A DNA stretch of 64,000 bases. It comes from Bathymodiolus brooksi. Taxonomy: Eukaryota; Mollusca; Bivalvia; Mytilida; Modiolidae. This document shows positions 24,990 to 36,827 of the stretch, in pieces; the stretch's first letter is position 1; the number at the start of each line of letters is the position of its first letter. The notes under the pieces were generated by a model that saw only the letters and a program-made list of their open reading frames with translations, was not told the DNA's origin and did not search any database. The DNA lies in assembly GCA_963680875.1 (NCBI GenBank), contig OY804578.1, forward strand, positions 2,170,001 through 2,234,000, read 5' to 3'. Made by a program: the position numbers and the translations under genes.

Positions 24990-26790
24990 ATCTTTAGTTT
25001 TCTGTGTAGTGTTGTGTACTGATATATAGATCTTTAGTTTTCTGTGTAGTGTTTTGTATTGATATATAGATCTTTAGTTTTCTGTGTAGTGTTTTGTATT
25101 GATATATAGGTCTTATGTTTTCTGTGTAGTGTTTTGTATTGATATATAGATCTTTAGTTTTCTGTGTAGTGTTTTGTATTGATATATAGATCTTTAGTTT
25201 TCTATGTAGTGTTTTGTATTGATATATAGATCTTTAGTTTTCTGTGTAGTGTTTTGTATTGATATATAGATCTTTAGTTTTCTATGTAGTGTTTTGTATT
25301 GATATATAGATCTTTAGTTTTCTGTGTAGTGTTTTGTATTGATATATAGGTCTTTAGTTTTCTGTGTAGTGTTTTGTATTGATATATAGATCTTTAGTTT
25401 TCTGTGTAGTGTTTTGTATTGATATATAGATCTTTAGTTTTCTATGTAGTGTTTTGTATTGATAAATAGATCTTTAGTTTTCTATATAGTGTTTTGTATT
25501 GATATATAGATCTTTTGTTTTCTATGTAGTGTTTTGTATTGATATATAGATCTTTAGTTTTCTGTGTAGTGTTTTGTACTGATATATAGATCTTTAATTT
25601 TCTATGTAGTGTTTTGTATTGATATATAGATCTTTAGTTTTCTCTGTAGTGTTTTGTACTGATATATAGATCTTTAGTTTTCTATGTAGTGTTTTGTATT
25701 GATATATAGATCTTTAGTTTTCTATGTAGTGTTTTGTATTGATATATAGATCTTTAGTTTTCTGTGTAGTGTTTTCTATTGATATATAGATTTTTAGTTT
25801 TCTATGTAGTTTTTTGTATTGATATATAGATCTTTAGTTTTCTATGTAGTGTTTTGTATTGATATATAGATCTTTAGTTTTCTGTGTAGTGTTTTGTATT
25901 GATATATAGATCTTTAGTTTTCTGTGTAGTGTTGTGTACTGATATATAGATCTTTAGTTTTCTGTGTAGTGTTTTGTATTGATATATAGATCTTTAGTTT
26001 TCTGTGTAGTGTTTTGTATTGATATATAGGTCTTTAGTTTTCTGTGTAGTGTTTTGTATTGATATATAGATCTTTAGTTTTCTGTGTAGTGTTTTGTATT
26101 GATATATAGATCTTTAGTTTTCTATGTAGTGTTTTGTATTGATATATAGATCTTTAGTTTTCTGTGTAGTGTTTTGTATTGATATATAGATCTTTAGTTT
26201 TCTATGTAGTGTTTTGTATTGATATATAGATCTTTAGTTTTCTGTGTAGTGTTTTGTATTGATATATAGGTCTTTAGTTTTCTGTGTAGTGTTTTGTATT
26301 GATATATAGATCTTTAGTTTTCTGTGTAGTGTTTTGTATTGATATATAGATCTTTAGTTTTCTATGTAGTGTTTTGTATTGATAAATAGATCTTTAGTTT
26401 TCTATATAGTGTTTTGTATTGATATATAGATCTTTTGTTTTCTATGTAGTGTTTTGTATTGATATATAGATCTTTAGTTTTCTGTGTAGTGTTTTGTACT
26501 GATATATAGATCTTTAATTTTCTATGTAGTGTTTTGTATTGATATATAGATCTTTAGTTTTCTCTGTAGTGTTTTGTACTGATATATAGATCTTTAATTT
26601 TCTATGTAGTGTTTTGTATTGATATATAGATCTTTAGTTTTCTATGTAGTGTTTTGTATTGATATATAGATCTTTAGTTTTCTGTGTAGTGTTTTCTATT
26701 GATATATAGATTTTTAGTTTTCTATGTAGTTTTTTGTATTGATATATAGATCTTTAGTTTTCTATGTAGTGTTTTGTATTGATATATAGA
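24990..26790. repeat. 920-bp (23-monomer) tandem duplication
   Basis: GTTGTGTACT at 25,011 and 25,931, and CTCTG followed by TACTG at 25,641 and 26,561, are 920 bp apart. The intervening order (CTATG, GTG, GATAAATA, CTATATAG, CTTTTG, GATTTTTAG with GTTTTTTG) is the same. The first copy has the swap TCTTATG at 25,111 where the second has TCTTTAG. Confidence 0.85.
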
Positions 26791-27001
26791 TCTTTATGTT
26801 TTCTGTTTAATGTTTTGTATTGATATATAGATCTTTAGTTTTCTGTGTAGTGTTTTGTATTGATATATAGATTTTTAGTTTTCTATGTAGTTTTTTGTAT
26901 TGATATATAGATCTTTAGTTTTCTATGTAGTGTTTTGTATTGATATATAGATCTTTAGTTTTCTGTGTAGTGTTTGGTATTGATATATAAATCTTTAGTT
27001 C
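25020..27001. repeat. 1.98-kb block (pair of 29,744-31,725)
   Basis: The offset is 4,724 bp. The rare TCTTATG monomer (25,111 and 29,835), the 920-bp tandem pair, the 41-bp monomer (26,791 and 31,515) and the GTTTGG/ATAAATC monomer are all shared. The distal copy has CTTTATTTTTC near 30,040 as a private difference. At the right end this copy continues with GTTCTCAG and the other with GTTTTCTGTGTAATG. Confidence 0.87.
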
Positions 27002-27544
27002 TCAGTGTAGTGTTTTGTATTGATAAATAGATCTTTAGTTTTCTGTGTTGTGTTTTGTATTGATATATAGATCTTTAGTTTTCTGTGTAGTGTTTTGTAT
27101 TGATATATAGATCTTTAGTTTTCTGTGTAATGTTTTGTATTGATATATAGATCTTTAGTTTTCTATGTAGTGTTTTGTATTGATATATAAATCTTTAGTT
27201 TTCTATGTAGTGTTTTGTATTGATATATAGATCTTTAGTTTTCTGTGTAGTGTTTTGTATTGATATATAGATCTTTAGTTTTCTATGTAGTGTTTTATAT
27301 TGATATATAAATCTTTAGTTTTCTATGTAGTGTTTTGTATTGATATATAGATCTTTAGTTTTCTGTGTATTGTTTTGTATTGATATATAGATCTTTAGTT
27401 TTCTGTTTAGTGTGTTGTATTGATATATAGGTCTTTAGTTTTCTGTGTAGTGTTTTGTATTGATATATAGATCTTTAGTTTTCTGTGTAGTGTTTTGTAT
27501 TGATATATAGATCTTTAGTTTTCTGTGTAGTGTTTTGTACTGAT

Positions 27545-29786
27545 ATATAGATCTTTAGTTTTCTTTGTAGTGTTTTGTATTGATATATAGATCTTTAGTT
27601 TTCTGTGTAGTGTTTTGTATTGGTATATAGGTCTTTAGTTTTCTGTGTAGTGTGTTGTATTGATATATAGATCTTTAGTTTTCTGTGTAGTGTTTTGTAC
27701 TGATAAATAGATCTTTAGTTTTCTGTGTAGTGTTTTGTATTGATATATATATCTTTAATTTTCTATGTAGTGTTTTGTATTGATATATAGATCTTTAGTT
27801 TTCTGTGTAGTGCTTTGTATTGATATATAGATCTTTAGTTTTCTGTGTAGTGTTTTGTATTGATATATAGATCTTTAGTTTTCTGTGTAGTGTTTTGTAT
27901 TGATAAATAGATCTTTAGTTTTCTATATAGTGTTTTGTATTGATATATAGATCTTTAGTTTTCCATGTAGTGTTTTGTATTGATATATAGATCTTTAGTT
28001 TTCTGTGTAGTGTTTGGTATTGATATATAGATCTTTAGTTCTCAGTGTAGTGTTTTGTATTGATAAATAGATCTTTAGTTTTCAGTGTAGTGTTTTGTAT
28101 TGATATATAGATCTTTTGTTTTCTGTGTAGTGTTTTGTATTGATATATATATAGATCTTTAGTTTTCTGTGTAGTGTTTTGTATTGATATATAGATCTTT
28201 AGTTTTCTATGTAGTGTTTTGTATTGATATATAAATCTTTATTTTTCTATGTAGTGTTTTGTATTGATATATAGATCTTTAGTTTTCTATGTAGTATTTT
28301 GTATTGATATATAGATCTTTAGTTTTCTGTGTAGTGTTTTGTATTGATATATAGATCTTTAGTTTTCTATGTAGTGTTTTGTATTGATATATAAATCTTT
28401 AGTTTTCTATGTAGTGTTTTGTATTGATATATAGATCTTTAGTTTTCTGTGGAGTGTTTTGTATTGATATATAGATCTTCAGTTTTCTGTTTAGTGTTTT
28501 GTATTGATATATAGATCTTTAGTTTTCTGTGTAGTGTTTTGTATTGATATATAGATCTTTAGTTTTCTGTGTAGTGTTTTGTATTGATATATAGATCTTT
28601 AGTTTTCTGTGTAGTGTTGTGTACTGATATATAGATCTTTAGTTTTCTGTGTAGTGTTTTGTATTGATATATAGATCTTTAGTTTTCTGTGTAGTGTTTT
28701 GTATTGATATATAGGTCTTTAGTTTTCTGTGTAGTGTTTTGTATTGATATATAGATCTTTAGTTTTCTGTGTAGTGTTTTGTATTGATATATAGATCTTT
28801 AGTTTTCTATGTAGTGTTTTGTATTGATATATAGATCTTTAGTTTTCTGTGTAGTGTTTTGTATTGATATATAGATCTTTAGTTTTCTATGTAGTGTTTT
28901 GTATTGATATATAGATCTTTAGTTTTCTGTGTAGTGTTTTGTATTGATTTATAGATCTTTAGTTTTCTGTGTAGTGTTTGGTATTGATATATAGATCTTT
29001 AGTTCTCAGTGTAGTGTTTGTATTGATAAATAGATCTTTAGTTTTCTGTGTAGTGTTTTGTATTGATATATAGATCTTTAGTTTTCTGTGTAGTGTTTTG
29101 TATTGATGTATAGATCTTTAGTTTTCTGTGTAGTGTTTTGTATTGATATATAGATCTTTAGTTTTCTCTGTAATGTTTTGTATTGATATATAGATCTTTA
29201 GTTTTCTATGTAGTGTTTTGTATTGATATATAAATCTTTAGTTTTCTATGTAGTGTTTTGTATTGATATATAGATCTTTAGTTTTCTGTGGAGTGTTTTG
29301 TATTGATATATAGATCTTTAGTTTTCCGTTTAGTGTTTTGTATTGATATATAGATCTTTAGTTTTCTGTGTAGTGTTTTGTATTGATATATAGATCTTTA
29401 GTTTTCTGTGTAGTGTTTTGTATTGATATATAGATCTTTAGTTTTCTGTGTAGTGTTGTGTACTGATATATAGATCTTTAGTTTTCTGTGTAGTGTTTTG
29501 TATTGATATATAGATCTTTAGTTTTCTGTGTAGTGTTTTGTATTGATATATAGGTCTTTAGTTTTCTGTGTAGTGTTTTGTATTGATATATAGATCTTTA
29601 GTTTTCTGTGTAGTGTTTTGTATTGATATATAGATCTTTAGTTTTCTATGTAGTGTTTTGTATTGATATATAGATCTTTAGTTTTCTGTGTAGTGTTTTG
29701 TATTGATATATAGATCTTTAGTTTTCTATGTAGTGTTTTGTATTGATATATAGATCTTTAGTTTTCTGTGTAGTGTTTTGTATTGA
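27545..29786. repeat. 2.24-kb block (pair of 33,189-35,430)
   Basis: The offset is 5,644 bp. Shared landmarks are TTCTTTGTAG (27,561 and 33,205), GTGCTTTG (27,811 and 33,455), the 44-bp monomer (28,141 and 33,785), the 39-bp CTCAG monomer, CTCTGTAATG (29,166 and 34,810) and CCGTTTAG (29,326 and 34,970), one of the few CpG-containing monomers. I noticed no mismatch at the landmarks compared. The match ends where the distal copy has GATTTATA and this one GATATATA. Confidence 0.87.
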
Positions 29787-31725
29787 TATATAGATCTTTA
29801 GTTTTCTGTGTAGTGTTTTGTATTGATATATAGGTCTTATGTTTTCTGTGTAGTGTTTTGTATTGATATATAGATCTTTAGTTTTCTGTGTAGTGTTTTG
29901 TATTGATATATAGATCTTTAGTTTTCTATGTAGTGTTTTGTATTGATATATAGATCTTTAGTTTTCTGTGTAGTGTTTTGTATTGATATATAGATCTTTA
30001 GTTTTCTATGTAGTGTTTTGTATTGATATATAGATCTTTATTTTTCTGTGTAGTGTTTTGTATTGATATATAGGTCTTTAGTTTTCTGTGTAGTGTTTTG
30101 TATTGATATATAGATCTTTAGTTTTCTGTGTAGTGTTTTGTATTGATATATAGATCTTTAGTTTTCTATGTAGTGTTTTGTATTGATAAATAGATCTTTA
30201 GTTTTCTATATAGTGTTTTGTATTGATATATAGATCTTTTGTTTTCTATGTAGTGTTTTGTATTGATATATAGATCTTTAGTTTTCTGTGTAGTGTTTTG
30301 TACTGATATATAGATCTTTAATTTTCTATGTAGTGTTTTGTATTGATATATAGATCTTTAGTTTTCTCTGTAGTGTTTTGTACTGATATATAGATCTTTA
30401 GTTTTCTATGTAGTGTTTTGTATTGATATATAGATCTTTAGTTTTCTATGTAGTGTTTTGTATTGATATATAGATCTTTAGTTTTCTGTGTAGTGTTTTC
30501 TATTGATATATAGATTTTTAGTTTTCTATGTAGTTTTTTGTATTGATATATAGATCTTTAGTTTTCTATGTAGTGTTTTGTATTGATATATAGATCTTTA
30601 GTTTTCTGTGTAGTGTTTTGTATTGATATATAGATCTTTAGTTTTCTGTGTAGTGTTGTGTACTGATATATAGATCTTTAGTTTTCTGTGTAGTGTTTTG
30701 TATTGATATATAGATCTTTAGTTTTCTGTGTAGTGTTTTGTATTGATATATAGGTCTTTAGTTTTCTGTGTAGTGTTTTGTATTGATATATAGATCTTTA
30801 GTTTTCTGTGTAGTGTTTTGTATTGATATATAGATCTTTAGTTTTCTATGTAGTGTTTTGTATTGATATATAGATCTTTAGTTTTCTGTGTAGTGTTTTG
30901 TATTGATATATAGATCTTTAGTTTTCTATGTAGTGTTTTGTATTGATATATAGATCTTTAGTTTTCTGTGTAGTGTTTTGTATTGATATATAGGTCTTTA
31001 GTTTTCTGTGTAGTGTTTTGTATTGATATATAGATCTTTAGTTTTCTGTGTAGTGTTTTGTATTGATATATAGATCTTTAGTTTTCTATGTAGTGTTTTG
31101 TATTGATAAATAGATCTTTAGTTTTCTATATAGTGTTTTGTATTGATATATAGATCTTTTGTTTTCTATGTAGTGTTTTGTATTGATATATAGATCTTTA
31201 GTTTTCTGTGTAGTGTTTTGTACTGATATATAGATCTTTAATTTTCTATGTAGTGTTTTGTATTGATATATAGATCTTTAGTTTTCTCTGTAGTGTTTTG
31301 TACTGATATATAGATCTTTAATTTTCTATGTAGTGTTTTGTATTGATATATAGATCTTTAGTTTTCTATGTAGTGTTTTGTATTGATATATAGATCTTTA
31401 GTTTTCTGTGTAGTGTTTTCTATTGATATATAGATTTTTAGTTTTCTATGTAGTTTTTTGTATTGATATATAGATCTTTAGTTTTCTATGTAGTGTTTTG
31501 TATTGATATATAGATCTTTATGTTTTCTGTTTAATGTTTTGTATTGATATATAGATCTTTAGTTTTCTGTGTAGTGTTTTGTATTGATATATAGATTTTT
31601 AGTTTTCTATGTAGTTTTTTGTATTGATATATAGATCTTTAGTTTTCTATGTAGTGTTTTGTATTGATATATAGATCTTTAGTTTTCTGTGTAGTGTTTG
31701 GTATTGATATATAAATCTTTAGTTT
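29744..31725. repeat. 1.98-kb block, second copy of 25,020-27,001
   Basis: It carries the TCTTATG monomer at 29,835, the 920-bp pair (CTCTG at 30,361 and 31,281) and the 41-bp monomer at 31,515-31,555. It lies directly between the two copies of the 2.24-kb block, so the 25-35.4 kb stretch is an alternation of two block types. Confidence 0.86.
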
Positions 31726-33188
31726 TCTGTGTAATGTTTTGTATTGATATATAGATCTTTAGTTTTCTATGTAGTGTTTTGTATTGATATATAAATCTTT
31801 AGTTTTCTATGTAGTGTTTTGTATTGATATATAGATCTTTAGTTTTCTGTGTTGTGTTTTGTATTGATATATAGATCTTTAGTTTTCTGTGTAGTGTTTT
31901 GTATTGATATATAGATCTTTAGTTTTCTGTGTAATGTTTTGTATTGATATATAGATCTTTAGTTTTCTATGTAGTGTTTTGTATTGATATATAAATCTTT
32001 AGTTTTCTATGTAGTGTTTTGTATTGATATATAGATCTTTAGTTTTCTGTGTAGTGTTTTGTATTGATATATAGATCTTTAGTTTTCTATGTAGTGTTTT
32101 ATATTGATATATAAATCTTTAGTTTTCTATGTAGTGTTTTGTATTGATATATAGATCTTTAGTTTTCTGTGTATTGTTTTGTATTGATATATAGATCTTT
32201 AGTTTTCTGTTTAGTGTGTTGTATTGATATATAGGTCTTTAGTTTTCTGTGTAGTGTTTTGTATTGATATATAGATCTTTAGTTTTCTGTGTAGTGTTTT
32301 GTATTGATATATAGATCTTTAGTTTTCTGTGTAGTGTTTTGTACTGATATATAGATCTTTAGTTTTCTTTGTAGTGTTTTGTATTGATATATAGATCTTT
32401 AGTTTTCTGTGTAGTGTTTTGTATTGGTATATAGGTCTTTAGTTTTCTGTGTAGTGTGTTGTATTGATATATAGATCTTTAGTTTTCTGTGTAGTGTTTT
32501 GTACTGATAAATAGATCTTTAGTTTTCTGTGTAGTGTTTTGTATTGATATATATATCTTTAATTTTCTATGTAGTGTTTTGTATTGATATATAGATCTTT
32601 AGTTTTCTGTGTAGTGCTTTGTATTGATATATAGATCTTTAGTTTTCTGTGTAGTGTTTTGTATTGATATATAGATCTTTAGTTTTCTGTGTAGTGTTTT
32701 GTATTGATAAATAGATCTTTAGTTTTCTGTGTTGTGTTTTGTATTGATATATAGATCTTTAGTTTTCTGTGTAGTGTTTTGTATTGATATATAGATCTTT
32801 AGTTTTCTGTGTAATGTTTTGTATTGATATATAGATCTTTAGTTTTCTATGTAGTGTTTTGTATTGATATATAAATCTTTAGTTTTCTATGTAGTGTTTT
32901 GTATTGATATATAGATCTTTAGTTTTCTGTGTAGTGTTTTGTATTGATATATAGATCTTTAGTTTTCTATGTAGTGTTTTATATTGATATATAAATCTTT
33001 AGTTTTCTATGTAGTGTTTTGTATTGATAAATAGATCTTTAGTTTTCTATATAGTGTTTTGTATTGATATATAGATCTTTAGTTTTCTGTGTAGTGTGTT
33101 GTATTGATATATAGATCTTTAGTTTTCTGTGTAGTGTGTTGTATTGATATATAGATCTTTAGTTTTCTGTGTAGTGTTTTGTACTGAT
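31726..33188. repeat. Shuffled monomer run with 840-bp duplication
   Basis: TTCTTTGTAG (32,365 and 33,205) and GTGCTTTG (32,615 and 33,455) are 840 bp (21 monomers) apart, with matching order from about 32,345 to 32,727. Around it the series GTGTTGTG, GTG, GTGTAATG, CTATG, ATAAATC is repeated at about 31,840-32,000 and 32,720-32,900. Two consecutive GTGTGTTG monomers occur near 33,090 and 33,130. Confidence 0.78.
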
Positions 33189-35430
33189 AAATAGATCTTT
33201 AGTTTTCTTTGTAGTGTTTTGTATTGATATATAGATCTTTAGTTTTCTGTGTAGTGTTTTGTATTGGTATATAGGTCTTTAGTTTTCTGTGTAGTGTGTT
33301 GTATTGATATATAGATCTTTAGTTTTCTGTGTAGTGTTTTGTACTGATAAATAGATCTTTAGTTTTCTGTGTAGTGTTTTGTATTGATATATATATCTTT
33401 AATTTTCTATGTAGTGTTTTGTATTGATATATAGATCTTTAGTTTTCTGTGTAGTGCTTTGTATTGATATATAGATCTTTAGTTTTCTGTGTAGTGTTTT
33501 GTATTGATATATAGATCTTTAGTTTTCTGTGTAGTGTTTTGTATTGATAAATAGATCTTTAGTTTTCTATATAGTGTTTTGTATTGATATATAGATCTTT
33601 AGTTTTCCATGTAGTGTTTTGTATTGATATATAGATCTTTAGTTTTCTGTGTAGTGTTTGGTATTGATATATAGATCTTTAGTTCTCAGTGTAGTGTTTT
33701 GTATTGATAAATAGATCTTTAGTTTTCAGTGTAGTGTTTTGTATTGATATATAGATCTTTTGTTTTCTGTGTAGTGTTTTGTATTGATATATATATAGAT
33801 CTTTAGTTTTCTGTGTAGTGTTTTGTATTGATATATAGATCTTTAGTTTTCTATGTAGTGTTTTGTATTGATATATAAATCTTTATTTTTCTATGTAGTG
33901 TTTTGTATTGATATATAGATCTTTAGTTTTCTATGTAGTATTTTGTATTGATATATAGATCTTTAGTTTTCTGTGTAGTGTTTTGTATTGATATATAGAT
34001 CTTTAGTTTTCTATGTAGTGTTTTGTATTGATATATAAATCTTTAGTTTTCTATGTAGTGTTTTGTATTGATATATAGATCTTTAGTTTTCTGTGGAGTG
34101 TTTTGTATTGATATATAGATCTTCAGTTTTCTGTTTAGTGTTTTGTATTGATATATAGATCTTTAGTTTTCTGTGTAGTGTTTTGTATTGATATATAGAT
34201 CTTTAGTTTTCTGTGTAGTGTTTTGTATTGATATATAGATCTTTAGTTTTCTGTGTAGTGTTGTGTACTGATATATAGATCTTTAGTTTTCTGTGTAGTG
34301 TTTTGTATTGATATATAGATCTTTAGTTTTCTGTGTAGTGTTTTGTATTGATATATAGGTCTTTAGTTTTCTGTGTAGTGTTTTGTATTGATATATAGAT
34401 CTTTAGTTTTCTGTGTAGTGTTTTGTATTGATATATAGATCTTTAGTTTTCTATGTAGTGTTTTGTATTGATATATAGATCTTTAGTTTTCTGTGTAGTG
34501 TTTTGTATTGATATATAGATCTTTAGTTTTCTATGTAGTGTTTTGTATTGATATATAGATCTTTAGTTTTCTGTGTAGTGTTTTGTATTGATTTATAGAT
34601 CTTTAGTTTTCTGTGTAGTGTTTGGTATTGATATATAGATCTTTAGTTCTCAGTGTAGTGTTTGTATTGATAAATAGATCTTTAGTTTTCTGTGTAGTGT
34701 TTTGTATTGATATATAGATCTTTAGTTTTCTGTGTAGTGTTTTGTATTGATGTATAGATCTTTAGTTTTCTGTGTAGTGTTTTGTATTGATATATAGATC
34801 TTTAGTTTTCTCTGTAATGTTTTGTATTGATATATAGATCTTTAGTTTTCTATGTAGTGTTTTGTATTGATATATAAATCTTTAGTTTTCTATGTAGTGT
34901 TTTGTATTGATATATAGATCTTTAGTTTTCTGTGGAGTGTTTTGTATTGATATATAGATCTTTAGTTTTCCGTTTAGTGTTTTGTATTGATATATAGATC
35001 TTTAGTTTTCTGTGTAGTGTTTTGTATTGATATATAGATCTTTAGTTTTCTGTGTAGTGTTTTGTATTGATATATAGATCTTTAGTTTTCTGTGTAGTGT
35101 TGTGTACTGATATATAGATCTTTAGTTTTCTGTGTAGTGTTTTGTATTGATATATAGATCTTTAGTTTTCTGTGTAGTGTTTTGTATTGATATATAGGTC
35201 TTTAGTTTTCTGTGTAGTGTTTTGTATTGATATATAGATCTTTAGTTTTCTGTGTAGTGTTTTGTATTGATATATAGATCTTTAGTTTTCTATGTAGTGT
35301 TTTGTATTGATATATAGATCTTTAGTTTTCTGTGTAGTGTTTTGTATTGATATATAGATCTTTAGTTTTCTATGTAGTGTTTTGTATTGATATATAGATC
35401 TTTAGTTTTCTGTGTAGTGTTTTGTATTGA
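33189..35430. repeat. 2.24-kb block, second copy of 27,545-29,786
   Basis: This is the last large block of the proximal type. It holds the final CTTCAG monomer of the window (near 34,130) and the CCGTTTAG monomer at 34,970. Immediately after it a second GATTTATA, GTTTGG, CTCAG series follows at 35,430-35,520, and distal-type markers begin. Confidence 0.85.
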
Positions 35431-36827
35431 TTTATAGATCTTTAGTTTTCTGTGTAGTGTTTGGTATTGATATATAGATCTTTAGTTCTCAGTGTAGTGT
35501 TTGTATTGATAAATAGATCTTTAGTTTTCTGTGTAGTGTTTTGTATTGATATATAGATCTTTAGTTTTCTGTGTAGTGTTTTGTATTGATATATAGATCT
35601 TTAGTTTTCTGTGTAGTGTTTTGTATTGATATATCGATCTTTAGTTTTCTCTGTAGTGTTTGTATTGATATATAGATCTTTAGTTTTCTGTGTAGTGTTT
35701 TGTATTGATATATAGATCTTTAGTTTTCTGTGTAGTGTTTTGTATTGATATATAGATCTTTAGTTTTCAGTGTAATGTTTTGTATTGATATATAGATCTT
35801 TAGTTTTCTGTGTAGTGTTTTGTATTGATATATAGATCTTTAGTTTTCTGTGTAGTGTTTTGTATTGATATATAGATCTTTAGTTTTCTGTGTAGTGTTT
35901 TGTATTGATATATAGAACTTTAGTTTTATGTGTAGTGTTTTGTATTGATATATAGATCTTTAGTTTTCTGTGTAGTGTTTTGTATTGATATATAGATCTT
36001 TAGTTTTCTATGTAGTGTTTTGTATTGATATATAAATCTTTAGTTTTCTATGTAGTGTTTTGTATTGATATATAGATCTTTAGTTTTCTATGTAGTATTT
36101 TGTATTGATATATAGATCTTTAGTTTTCTGTGTAGTGTTTTGTATTGATATATAGATCTTTAGTTTTCTATGTAGTGTTTTGTATTGATATATAGATCTT
36201 TAGTTTTCTATGTAGTGTTTTGTATTGATATATAGATCTTTAGTTTTCTATGTAGTATTTTGTATTGATATATAGATCTTTAGTTTTCTGTGTAGTGTTT
36301 TGTATTGATATATAGATCTTTAGTTTTCTATGTAGTGTTTTGTATTGATATATAGATCTTTAGTTTTCTGTGTAGTGTTTTGTATTGATATATATATAGA
36401 TCTTTAGTTTTCTGTGTAATGTTTTGTATTGATATATAGATCTTTAGTTTTCTATGTAGTGTTTTGTATTGATATATAAATCTTTAGTTTTCTATGTAGT
36501 GTTTTGTATTGATATATAGATCTTTAGTTTTCTATGTAGTGTTTTGTATTGATATATAAATCTTTAGTTTTCTATGTAATGTTTTGTATTGATATATAGG
36601 TCTTTAGTTTTCTGTGTAGTGTTTTGTATTGATATATAGATCTTTAGTTTTCTATGTAGTGTTTTGTATTGATATATAAATCTTTAGTTATCTATGTAGT
36701 GTTTTGTATTGATATATAGATCTTTAGTTTTCTATGTAGTGTTTTGTATTGATATATAGATCTTTAGTTTTCTGTGTAGTGTTTTGTATTTATATATAGA
36801 TCTTTAGTTTTCTGTGTAGTTTTTGTA
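35431..36827. repeat. Transition run with new variants
   Basis: About 35 monomers include the first GAACTTTAG/TTTTATG monomer (35,915), a unique ATATCGATCT junction (near 35,635), a 39-bp CTCTG monomer (35,638-35,676), a 44-bp monomer without the usual CTTTTG (TA run near 36,389), a GTTATCTATG variant near 36,688, a GTATTTATATA monomer near 36,788 and a 39-bp monomer at 36,801-36,839. Several short CTATG/ATAAATC/GTATTTT trimers repeat within it. No large duplicate was found for it as a whole. Confidence 0.72.
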
